Assembly (NCBI GenBank): GCA_030407005.1
Contig: JAUDYN010000001.1
Location: 620,001-684,000, forward strand
Length of the DNA: 64,000 nucleotides
DNA from: Desarmillaria ectypa
Taxonomy: Eukaryota > Basidiomycota > Agaricomycetes > Agaricales > Physalacriaceae
Direction: 5' to 3'
Shown: positions 49,286 through 60,157 of the stretch, in pieces
How the letters are laid out: the number at the start of each line of letters is the position of its first letter
How positions within the stretch are numbered: position 1 is the stretch's first letter
The notes under the pieces: model-generated
What the model was told of the DNA's origin: nothing
Databases searched by the model: none
What the model saw: the letters and a program-made list of their open reading frames with translations, nothing else
Made by a program: the position numbers and the translations under genes

Positions 49286-50818
49286 CTCAGACAGTGAAAA
49301 GGAGGTATAAGATCTCTATGACAGAGATACTCAACAAAGAAGATGATATAGCCTTCTGAATCTAGGAGGAGAAACAGGAGGCTCACAGCAAATCTGCAAA
49401 TGACTGCTCTACAAAGAGAGTAACTACAGATACCTGGTATAAGCTCTTTGAGATGGATTGGACCCTGCAAGCCATCTGCAATGTGAAGACAGAGGTGGTC
49501 ACACAAGCCACCCTATCTCTCTAGGTTCACTGAGGCCAAACTCCTGAAATCACTGATGAGCTTATGACTGAGCTGAAGAAAGGAGGAGAGCCCACTAGAG
49601 AGTGACTCTATGAACTCTATGAACCAATCCACTATATATGTGGCATGAAGAGTACAAGATGAGATTTCCTTGTCAAGATCTAGTTATAATCTTGTATGAG
49701 GATGCAGACCTTCTTAGCAAAGGGGCTGTTCAATAGTGGCTGCACTGGCAGCTTGATCAACTGAATTATCATCAAAAAAGTATAATCTTGACATCTGCAA
49801 GGCTATGACCCTCATTCCCATATACAATGCTAATATAATCTGCAACAAGATGGAGGATATCATCAAATTTGTTGAACTTCAAATGATGATTAGGGTCCAC
49901 AGTGAACAAATTGACCTTGTGATCACCAATCTTGGCTCTAAGAATCTATACTTAGGCTATGATTAGCTTAAATGCCACAATCCTATCATCAACTGAAAAA
50001 TGAGGATAATAATTTTTGGGTGCTGCCAATGCATTAAGAACCCTTTTTCACTCTCTGACTCAGACCCAGACAACAAGTGGGATGAAGAGCTTGAAGACAG
50101 CAAAGTCATTATAGCTATCAATATGCAAGAAAAACTCATCATCCATATAATGCATCATGCCAATAACCTTACTGCTGCTGTTAATGTAGAGAAACCAAAG
50201 AAAGTCTTTAAAGAGATGGTCCCTCTATAATATCATAGCTTTCAAGATCTATTCTCAAAGAAAAACTTTGATGAACTTTCTAAGTAAAAGCCCTGGGATT
50301 ATGCAATTAATATAATCTCCAATGCTAAGTCAATATTAGACTGCAAGGTCTATCTGCTTAACTGAGATAAACAAGAGCAGCTTGATAAGTTTCTAGATGA
50401 GAATCTTAGCTTGGGATGTATCTGTCCCTCAAAGTCATTATTCACCTCTCTCTTCTTCTTTGTCAAGAAAAAAGATGGCTCTCTCCATCCTATCTAGGAC
50501 TATCACAAACTGAATGAGATGACAATCAAGAACTGCTATCTACTCCTTCTCATTTCCAAGCTTATTGACAAACTTCAGGGAGCAAAGTACTTCAGCAAGT
50601 TGGACATTCATTGGAGATACAACAATATCAGAATACATGAAGGAGACAAAGAGAAAGCTGCCTTCTAGATGAACCAAGAGTTATTTGAGCCCACTATTAT
50701 GTTTTTTGGTCTCACTAACTCTCCTGCCACCTTCCAGTGGATGATAAATAACATCTTTCATAATCTTATCACTGAAAGGAAAGTTACAATCTATCTCAAT
50801 AATATTCTCATCTTTATG
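49286..50818 (+). pseudogene. Degraded pol of element R3, first part
   Basis: Plus-strand protease and RT remnants: VKRRYKISMTEIL at the start; protease near 49730-49770; QEKLIIHIMHHANNLTAA near 50130; RT segments near 50560-50800 ending in the decayed YLDD-like ILIF. CpG-poor with many stops. It is split after TTATG (50814-50818) by the young composite element and resumes at 63358. Confidence 0.82.
50814..50818. repeat. Target-site duplication TTATG, left copy
   Basis: Identical to 63358-63362. It marks the insertion of the whole composite into the R3 pol. Confidence 0.88.
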
Positions 50819-51241
50819 TGTTAGGTGCCGACTTGGACACGTGACTTGGGGCAGTCAGCTGATCCCTCTGGGCCATTACGCATTTGAATGATCACCCAAT
50901 TGAGAGATGTAAGCCAAGGAGCCTTTAGTCTAGTGTAGACAAGAGGTATATGGTTTTAATTTAAACAAGAGATAGAGTACAACTGTCTAGTTTACTCTGT
51001 TTATATAGTATTTCTACGGCGTTATAATTAGATGAAACGCTATGGTCCATGCACAAACGGTGTCGAAGTTGGACGATCCGGGAGGATCATAGAACCAATA
51101 GAAAGTGTCTGGGGTGACAGATGGTGAGAACGAGGGTAGTAGCCGGCGAATAGCTGGATACGAGTCAGTTTCTGGACTAGATTAGATGGATGAGTCATGG
51201 ATATGACTCGGATAAGATAAGATAACGGAAAAATCGTAACA
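50819..51241 (-). repeat. LTR-A of the composite element (423 bp)
   Basis: TGTTAGG...CGTAACA. Paired with LTR-C: the two differ at about 13 positions by eye, all C/T or G/A transitions. The minus-strand polypurine tract AAGGGGGTAA adjoins it at 51242-51251. Confidence 0.93.
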
Positions 51242-51273
51242 TTACCCCCTTGTTAAAGCAGTTGTCCTGACTG

Positions 51274-54200
51274 CTAAGGCTCTTCCAATGGGGTGTTGTA
51301 CTGTGTTGCGATTTGACTGATCCAGTACTGATCAATCAGGTTTTTCCATATTTCTTTGTCTGGATTGATAATCCATTTGATGCGTCCATCTGTTCTTTTG
51401 GCAAGGTAGGCTACTTCGCCGTGTTCCGAGTATTCGTGGTCCAGTATCTTGACCACTATTTTCCTGGTTGCAATTTTTGGAGTGTATACGGCGTGGTTTA
51501 TGCTAGCCTGATACTCTTGGATCACCTCCAGAGCGTTCATCATTTCGTTCTCTCGGACCCATGAGTTGTGTTCATGAGTCCATCCTTTCCATTTGACTAG
51601 GTAGTCCATGACTTCCCTAGATGGTTGTCCTCGCTTGGACCATACCTTTCTGGTGCGCGAGTCCAAGACTTCTTCAATTTCGTACTCTTCTTGACCATCG
51701 ATGAGGTCCGGAGGGGGGGGTGGCAGTTGTTCTTGATTCGCAAATGAGGGTGTGACATATGGAGTCAACAACTTCTCATTGAACCGGGGGTGAATCTTCC
51801 AGTGTGGTAGCAGCTTCAGCTTGTATGCTGCTGCTCCTGACTTTTCGATGATCTCGAACGGTCCCGTTCGTTTGTCGTCGAGCTTTTTCTTTGGTCGAGG
51901 AAGATGAAGGTTGGTGGTGTCCAGCCATACCTTATCCCCAATTTGATACTCTCTTTGAGTCTGCTTCTTCTTGTCGTATTGCGCTTTCATTTGCGCCATG
52001 GCTTTCTCCAATGCTTCATGGACCTCTTTATGGACCTTGGCCATAGTTTCCATGAAGTCGATGGCTGCAGGATTTGCGAAGCCGGTTTTCTGTATTGACT
52101 CAGGAATGAGTCGAGGGTTTCATCCGTATAGGACCATGAAAGGACTTTTGCCCATGGCCGAGTGGACTCGGTTGTTGTGGGTGAATTCGGCGAGTGGTAG
52201 CCATGCTACCCAGTCGGTCTGTCTGTGGTTGACAAAGATATGGAGGTATTTCTCAACCTCCTGGTTGACTCTCTCTGTCTGTCCATCTGTCTGCGGGTGA
52301 TAGGCCGTAGATGCATTCTGAGTGATATTCAGCATTTGGTAGAGTTCTTTCATGAATGCTGAGATGAATTGGGGCCCTCTGTCTGAGATGACCACTTGCG
52401 GCATTCCATGCTTCGCATATACTTGATTGCAAAGTATTAGTGCCCATCCTTCGGCCGATAATTCCTCATTGCATGGAATCAAGAGGATGTTCTTGGAGAA
52501 GCGATCTATGATGACAAGTAGAGCATCGAATCCATCTGACTCTGGGAGTCCTGTGACCATATCGACCGAGATATGTGTCCATGGCGTGTTGGGTATTGCG
52601 TTGGGATGAAGAGGAGCAGCCTTAGCCTGCGTATCACTCTTCGTTCTTTGGCAAGTCTCACATCCTTTGATGTATGACTCGACATCCTTCTTCATTTTCA
52701 GCCACCAGTACTCGCGGAGTATAAGTTCCTTGGTCTTGGCTATTCCTGGGTGTCCGGCGGTGATGTGATCATGGGATTGTGCAATGATCTCACCGCGTAG
52801 TATCAAGTCGTTGGGAATATAGACTTGTCTGTCGTACCACAGGATTTCGTTCTCCTGCGTGATTCCTCTTTCGTGGTTAAGGGATTTCTCGATTCCCTGG
52901 TCCCACTGTTCCTTCTGTTTCATTGCATCTCTTATACGCATGATCCTTTCTTCTGTTGTTGGTAATACCAAGGCACGGAAGTGTTCCGGGGATAGAATGA
53001 CAACGTCTTTGTTGTCTTCTTTTCCCTGATCGTGATCGTCTCTTTGGCTGAGAAGATCGGCCTTCTGATTAGCGGTTCCAGCTTTATGTTGAAGGATAAA
53101 GTGGTACTCCGCTAGTTCGGTGACCCACCGAGCTTGTCGGTGATTTAGCTTCTGGGGTTTCCGGAAGTACTGGAGATTCTGGTGGTCAGTCCAGATCTCC
53201 ATGGTTTCTTTGGTGCCCATGAGATAATGTCGCCATTCTTCTAATGCTAGCATGATTGCAAGCAACTCCTTGTCGTAGATTTCATAGTTGCGTTCAGTGA
53301 TGGTGAGCGCTTTTGACATGAAGGCGACTGGTCTCCATTTGCCTTCCTTTTCCTGACTAAGGACAGCGCCGATGGCCCCATCACTAGTGTCGGCTTCTAC
53401 TCGGAACTTTCCATCATCTGAAGGAATTGTAAGAACTACATTGGTCATCATCAACTTCTTGAGTTGATTAAATGCTTGTTCTTGATCTGGTCCCCACGTC
53501 CAGTCTACCTTTCCAGTCAGCTGGGTAAGGGGACGTACTATTTTGGAATAGTCCTTGATGAACTTCCGGTAGAAGTTCGTGAATCCTAAGAAGGACTGTA
53601 GTTCCTTCTTCTTCGTCAGGGTTGGCCATTCTGCTATTCCCGCTATCTTGACTGGGTCCATGCGAATGGCGTTTTTGCTGATGATGACCCCAAGGTATTC
53701 CGTCTCGAGTACCTCGAACTCGCATTTCTCTGCTTTGAGGAACAATTTGTTCTCTCGAAGTCGCTGGAGTACTTGTCGTACTATGTTCCGGTGTTCAGAC
53801 AAGGATTTTGTGAAGATGAGTATATCGTCGAGGTAAATGGTGACTTTTCCTCTGGCAATCAAATCCTTGAAGATGTCATTCATCATCCACTGGAACATGG
53901 CTGGTGAATTCATAAGTCCGAAGAACATTACCGTGGGTTCAAAGAGCCCTCGGTTAGTTCTGAACGCTGCTTTTTCTTCATCTCTGTCTCGTATATGGAC
54001 ATTGTTGTAGCCTCATTGTACGTCCAGTTTGGAGAAGTACTTGGCTCCTCGTAGCTTGTCAATTAGCTTGGAAATGAGCAGAAGGGGATAACAATTCTTG
54101 ATCGTCATTTCGTTCAACTTCCGGTAATCCTGAACCAGTCGTAGGGAGCTGTCCTTTTTCTTAACGAAGAAGAAGGGAGAGGCGAAGGGAGATTTCGAGG

Positions 54201-54857
54201 GACGGATTCATCCCAAGTCTAAGTTCTCATCCAAGAACTTGTCTAACTGTTCCTGCTCATTTCGATTGAGCGGGTACACCTTGCAATCCAAGGTAGATTT
54301 CGCGTTGGGGACCAATTCGATTGCGTGGTCCCAGGGTCTTCTTTTGGGTAACTCGTCAAAGCTTTCTTTAGAGAATAGATCTCTAAAGCTTTGATATTGA
54401 GGAGGTACGAGCTCCTCAAATGTCTGTTTCGGTTTTTCCATGTTAGCGGCTGCAGCCAATTCGTTTGCGTGGTGGACGGCATGAAGGATGATTTCTTCTT
54501 GCATGTTGACTGCAAGAATACTTTCTCCTTCCTCGAGCTCTTCGTCCCACTGGTCTTCTTCATCTGCATCGGGCAAGGTGAAGTGATTCTGGATGCAATG
54601 ACATCGTCCGAATGTCAAAGTTCCCACCTTCCAATTGACGAAAGGGTTGTGGCGTTTAAGCCAGTCGTGGCCCAAGTACACAGTCTTGGAACCGAGGTCT
54701 GTGACGGCGAGGTCGATGTGCTCACTATGTCCTCCAATTGTCATCTGAAGTTCTACGAACTCGGTGACGTCCCCTGCCTTATTGCGCGTTCCATCGGCAT
54801 TATAGACTGGTATAGGGGCTGCGGCCTTCCTGGTGTCCAGCTGGTGTTGCTGGACGT
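51274..54857 (-). pseudogene. Chromovirus pol, copy 1 (protease end, RT, RNase H, integrase, chromodomain)
   Basis: Ty3/gypsy polyprotein cut at its N-terminus inside the protease by LTR-B. Domains in order on the minus strand: protease C-terminal half (54600-54850); RT with YLDD near 53830; RNase H (53100-53400); integrase zinc finger with H-x-H and C-x2-C (YIKGCETCQRTK, near 52650) and core motifs VDMVTGLPES, ISDRGPQF and TDGQTERVN; chromodomain EYEIEEVLDSR...YLVKWKGW (about 51480-51680). In-frame TGA stops lie at 54208, 54013 and 52120. The last reads CGA in copy 2. It is therefore a recently dead copy. Confidence 0.92.
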
Positions 54858-55281
54858 TGTTAGGTACCGACTTGGGCATGTGACTTGGGACAGTCAGCTG
54901 ATTCCCTCTGGGCCGTTACGCGTTCGAACGATCACCCAATTGAGAGAACTAAGCTAATAGTCTTTAGTGTAGTGCGAGCAAGAGGTTTATGGTTGTTAAT
55001 TAAAACAAGAGATAGAGTACAACTGACTAGTTTACTCTGTTTATATAGTATTTCTACAGCATTATAATTAGATGAAACACTATAGTCCATGCACAAACGG
55101 TGTCGAAAGAGGACGATCCGGGAGGATCATAGAACCAATGGCGAGCGTCTGGGGTGACAGACGGTGAGAACGAGGGTAGTAGCCGGCGAATAGCTGGATA
55201 CGAGTCGGTTTCTGGACTAGATTAGATGGATGAGTCATGGATATGACTCGGATAAGATAAGATAATGGAAAAATCGTAACA
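54858..55281 (-). repeat. LTR-B, orphan LTR inside the composite (424 bp)
   Basis: Same family as LTR-A and LTR-C but clearly more divergent, with substitutions and small indels. Its left flank is pol-1 protease sequence ending GACGT, and its right flank is the polypurine tract of pol 2. It is the 3' LTR of a second element whose 5' LTR is not present. Confidence 0.9.
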
Positions 55282-55313
55282 TTACCCCCTTGTTAAAGCA
55301 GTTGTCCCGACTG

Positions 55314-58300
55314 CTAAGGCTCTTCCAATGGGGTGTTGTACTGTGTTGCGATTTGACTGATCCAGTACTGATCAATCAGGTTTTTCCATATTTCTTTGTC
55401 TGGATTGATAATCCACTTGACGCGTCCATCTGTTCTTTTGGCGAGGTAGGCTACATTGCCATGTTCCGAATATTTGTGGTCCAGTATTTTGACCACTATC
55501 TTCCTGGTTGCGATTTTTGGAGTGAATACGGCGCGGTTTACGCTAGCCTGGTACTCTTGGATCGCTTCCAAGGCATTCGTCATTTCGTTCTCTCGGACCC
55601 ATGAATTGTGTTCACAAGTCCATCCCTTCCATTTGACTAGGTAGTCTGTGACCTCCCTAGATGGTTGTCCTCGCTTGGACCGTACCTTTCTGGTGCGCGA
55701 GTCCAAGACTTCTTCGATTTCGTACTCTTCTTGACTGTCGATGAGGTCCGGAGGAGGAGGCGGCGGTTGTTCTTGGTTTATGAATGAAGGTGCGACATAT
55801 GGAGTTAGCAACTTCTCATTAAACCGGGGATGGATCTTCCAATGGGGCAGCAGCTTCAATTTGTACGCTGCTGCTCCTGACTTCTCGATGATTTCGAATG
55901 GTCCCGTTCGTTTGTCATCAAGCTTTTTCTTAGGTCGAGGGAGATGAAGGTTGGTGGTGTCCAGCCATACCTTGTCTCCGATCTTGTACTCCCTTTGAGT
56001 CTGTTTCTTCTTGTCATATTGCGCCTTCATTTGCGTTGCAGCCTTTTCTAATGCTTCATGGACCTCCCTATGGACTTTGGCCATGGTTTCTGTGAAGTCA
56101 ACAGCTGCAGGATTTGCGAAGCTGGTCTTCTGCATTGACTTGGGAATGAGTCAGGGGTTTCGTCCATATAGGACCATGAAAGGACTTTTGCCCATGGCCG
56201 AGTGGACTCGGTTGTTGTGGGTGAATTCGGCGAGTGGTAGCCATGCTACCCAGTCGGTCTGTCGATGGTTGACAAAGATGCGGAGGTACTTTTCCACTTC
56301 CTGGTTAACTCTCTCTGTCTGTCCATCCGTCTGTGGGTGATATGCCGTGGACGCGTTCTGGGTGATGTTCAGCATTTGATAGAGTTCTTTCATGAATGCT
56401 GAGACGAATTGAGGTCCTCTATCTGAGATGACCACCTGTGGCATTCCATGCTTTGCATATACTTGATTGTGAAGTATCAGTGCCCATCCTTCTGCGGATA
56501 ACTCCTCATTGCACAGAATCAGGAGGATGTTCTTGGAGAATCAGTCTACGATGACTAGTAGAGCGTCGAATCCATCTGACTCAGGGAGTCCAGTGACTAT
56601 ATCGACTGAGATATGCGTCCAGGGGGTATCGGGAATTGCATTGGGGTGAAGAGGTGCAGCCTTGGCCTGCGTATCACTCTTCGTTCTCTGACAAGTCTCA
56701 CATCCTTTGATGTATGACTCGACGTCCTTCTTCATTTTCAGCCACCAATACTCACGGAGTATGAGTTCTTTGGTCTTGGCGATTCCGGGGTGTCCAGCAG
56801 TGATGTGATCATGGAATCGTGTGATGATCTCGCCACGTAATATCGAGTCATTGGGGATATAGACTCGCCCATCGTACCACAGGATTTCGTCTTCCTGCGT
56901 GATTCCTCTTTCATGGTTAAGGGACTTTTCGATTCCCTGGTCCCACTGCTCTTTCTGTCTGGTTGCGTCTCTTATACACGTCATTCTTTCTTCCATCGTT
57001 GGTAGTACCAAGGCATGGAAGTGTTCCGGGGATAGAACCACAATGTCTTTGTTGTCTTCTTTTCCCTGATCGTGATCGTCTCTTCGGCTGAGAAGATCGG
57101 CCTTCTGATTAGCGGTTCCAGCTTTATGTTGAAGGATAAAGTGGTACTCTGCTAGTTCGGTGACCCACCGAGCTTGTCGGCGATTCAACTTCTGGGGTTT
57201 CCGGAAGTACTGGAGATTCTGGTGGTCCATCCAGATCTCGACGATTTCTTTGGCGCCCATGAGATAATGTCGCCATTCTTCTAATGCTAGCATGATTGCT
57301 AACAATTCCTTGTCGTAGATTTCATAGTTGCGCTCAGTGACGGTGAGCGCTTTTGACATGAAGGCGACTGGTCTCCATTTGCCTTCCTTTTCTTGGCTTA
57401 GGATGGCGCCGATGGCTCCGTCGCTGGCATCGGCTTCTACCCGGAACTTCCCATCATCCGAAGGGATCGTAAGAATTACGTTTGTCGTCATCAGCTTCTT
57501 GAGCTGATTAAACGCTTGTTCTTGTTCAGATCCCCAGGTCCAGTCTACTTTTCCAGTTAACTGGGTGAGGGGACGGACTATCTTGGAATAGTCCTTGATG
57601 AACTTCCGGTAGAAGTTCGTGAATCCTAAGAAGGATTGTAATTCCTTCTTCTTCGTCAGGGTTGGCCATTCTGCTATTCCCGCTATCTTGACTGGGTCCA
57701 TGCGAATGGCGTTTTTGCTGATGATGACCCCAAGGTATTCCGTCTCGAGTACCTCGAACTCGCATTTCTCTGCTTTGAGGAACAATTTGTTCTCTCGAAG
57801 TCGCTGGAGTACTTGTCATACTATGTTCCGGTGTTCTGATAAGGATTTAGTGAAAATAAGTATGTCGTCAAGGTAAATGGTGACTTTCCCTCCAGCGATC
57901 AAATCCTTAAATATGTCATTCATCATCCACTGGAATGTGGCGGGTGAATTGGTGAGCCCAAAGAACATTACCGTGGGTTCAAAGAGCCCTCGGTTAGTTC
58001 TGAATGCGGCTTTTTCTTCATCTCCATCACGAATGCAGACATTGTTGTATCCCCATCATACATCCAGCTTGGAGAAGTACTTGGCCCCTCGTAGTTTGTC
58101 GATCAGCTCCGAAATGAGCAGGAGAGGATAACGATTTTTGATTGTCATTTCATTTAACTTCCGGTAATCCTGAACCGGTCGTAGTGAGCCATCCTTTTTC
58201 TTGACGAAGAAGAAGGGAGAGGCGAAGGGAGATTTTGAGGGACGAATTTGTCCCGAGTCTAAGTTCTCGTCTAAGAACTTGTCCAATTGTTCCTGCTCAT

Positions 58301-60131
58301 TGTGATTGAGCGGGTACACCTTGCAATCCAGGGTAGATTTCGCGTTGGGAACCAGCTCGATTGCATGGTCCCAGGGTCTTCGTTCTGGTAACTCGTCAAA
58401 GCTTTCCTTAGAGAATAGGTCTCTAAAGCTTTGATACTGAGGAGGCACGAGCTCCTCAAATGTCTGCTTTGGTTTTTCAGCGTTGGCTGCAGCGGCCAAC
58501 TCGTTCGCATGATGGACGGCGCGAAGTATGATTTCTTCTTGCATATTGACAGCAAGAATACTCTCTCCTTCCTCAAGCTCTTCGTCCCATCGGTCTTCTT
58601 CATCTGCGTTGGGCAAGGTGAAGGAGTTCTGGACGCAATGACATCATCCGAATGTCAAGGTTCCCGCCTTCCAGTTAACGAAAGGATTGTGGCATTTAAG
58701 CCAGTCATGGCCCAAGTACATGGTCTTGGAACTGAGGTCTGTGACTGCGAGGTCAATGCGCTGGCTGTGTCCTCCAATTGTCATCTGGAGTTCTACGAAC
58801 TCGGTAACATCCCCTGCCTTGTTGCGTGTTCCATCGGCATTGTAGACCAGTATAGGGGCTGCGGCCTTCCTGGTGTCCAGCTGGTGTTGCTGGACATATG
58901 TTCGGTTGATAGAGCTGCCTGTGCAACCGCTATCCAACAACGCTCAGGTTGTCAATATCCTTTTCCGGGTACATGGGGAAAGTTGGATGTCTACCAAAAA
59001 GTCCCATCCAGAACTCTTGGTGCCGTGAATATAACGAATTGGTTCGTGTAATTCATAGAGCTGTTCCCTGGCAATGCTCCCTCCCATCTGTAAGCTTCGA
59101 ATGAGCTCGTTGTCCATTTCTCCAAGTCGTTTGGGGTGTACCCAAATGGAGAGAACTGCTTTGGCATTTGCCAAATCCTTGGAGTTGCATATGGCGCGCA
59201 TCGTCCAGTCAATTCCGAATGGTCTAAGCCATTGGAATCCGTCCTGCTTCCCCATGCGTTCGGAAGACTTTTCTTGCTTCCCCGTGTGTTCGGAAGCGAT
59301 TGACACCCCCTTGTTAGGATAGGTGTCGGGTTCGACACTCCCCCGTGTGTTTGGGAGGTCGAGGTTCTGTTTTTCCAGTGTTCTGCATATTGGGGTACTG
59401 GCTTTGGATTGGCTGACTTGCCACATCCTAAAAGCCGTATCATCTTCTTCGTCGGGTACTTCAACGATGGTAGTTCTGCTGAAATGCCCCCTTTTTACCG
59501 CCTGGGCGCTAGCAGGATCCTGTCCCTTTTCCTCGGCCGGCACCACTCGCGACGGAGTTTGAAATTCCTTGGTCATTGACTCCCAGCTAGTGCCTAAGGT
59601 GACCTTCGCATGGTTGTTGACCCTGTGACTTGCCGGCCCGGTTTGGTACTCAGCTTCATCAAGTTTTCCACTCCCCAGACCGGTTTGTCCAGGTCGTCAG
59701 TCCTGGCCTTGGTTAGAGGCACTGTCCTGGTCCTCCGCCGACCCTGGCGGAACTGGTGAGCTTGCCCCGCCGCTCGAGGTGGGTACTGGGACGGTCGGAC
59801 TTCTGGGAGTCCCAGAGGAGTCCCGCCTACTGGTCCCTGCTCGTCGCTGTGCGCTCAGCGGTGTATCTGGTGAGCACTGCTCGTTGGACTTTGTTGCAGC
59901 GCCAACACCACTTGGCAAGTCCCGCTCCAGTTCGTCGGAGGTTCGGGATTTGTCACTACAGATACTAGTGTCAGCTTCTTCTAGAAGTATGACGTACCTG
60001 TTTGTTCTTGATTCTTTCTTGTTCTTCGGCTTCGGTGAAGTCATAGATATATTTTTTGTAGGTGTTTTTCTACTTTCATAATAATTAGTCCGACCTGTGG
60101 AAGCCGAGGACACACCTTGAGACTTGGGCAT
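55314..60131 (-). pseudogene. Chromovirus pol, copy 2 (full domain order, broken by TGA stops)
   Basis: On the minus strand from ATG 60131: a Ser/Lys-rich leader; a region with EEDDTAF and WVHPKRL; aspartic protease LLDSGCTGSSI near 58940; RT with VKKKDGSLRPV and YLDD; RNase H; integrase (HPGIAKTKEL, CETCQRTK, TDGQTERVN); chromodomain YLVKWKGW near 55650; stop at 55314. In-frame TGA stops lie at 58944, 58644, 58056, 57816, 56541 and 56151. At 58644, 57816 and 56151 copy 1 still has CGA, so methyl-CpG deamination explains them. One frame break lies between 59697 and 59576. The leader starts in the -1 frame relative to gag. Confidence 0.9.
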
Positions 60132-60132
60132 G

Positions 60133-60152
60133 CAAGGGGAATCGAACCCTTG
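60133..60152 (-). promoter_or_regulatory. Hairpin just after the gag stop codon
   Basis: Reading the minus strand, TAG (60160-60158) is followed after 5 nt by CAAGGG, an 8-nt loop and CCCTTG. The pol ATG overlaps the 3' edge region (60131). The same stop and hairpin are recognisable in both degraded relatives. Confidence 0.45.
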
Positions 60153-60157
60153 ACGCC

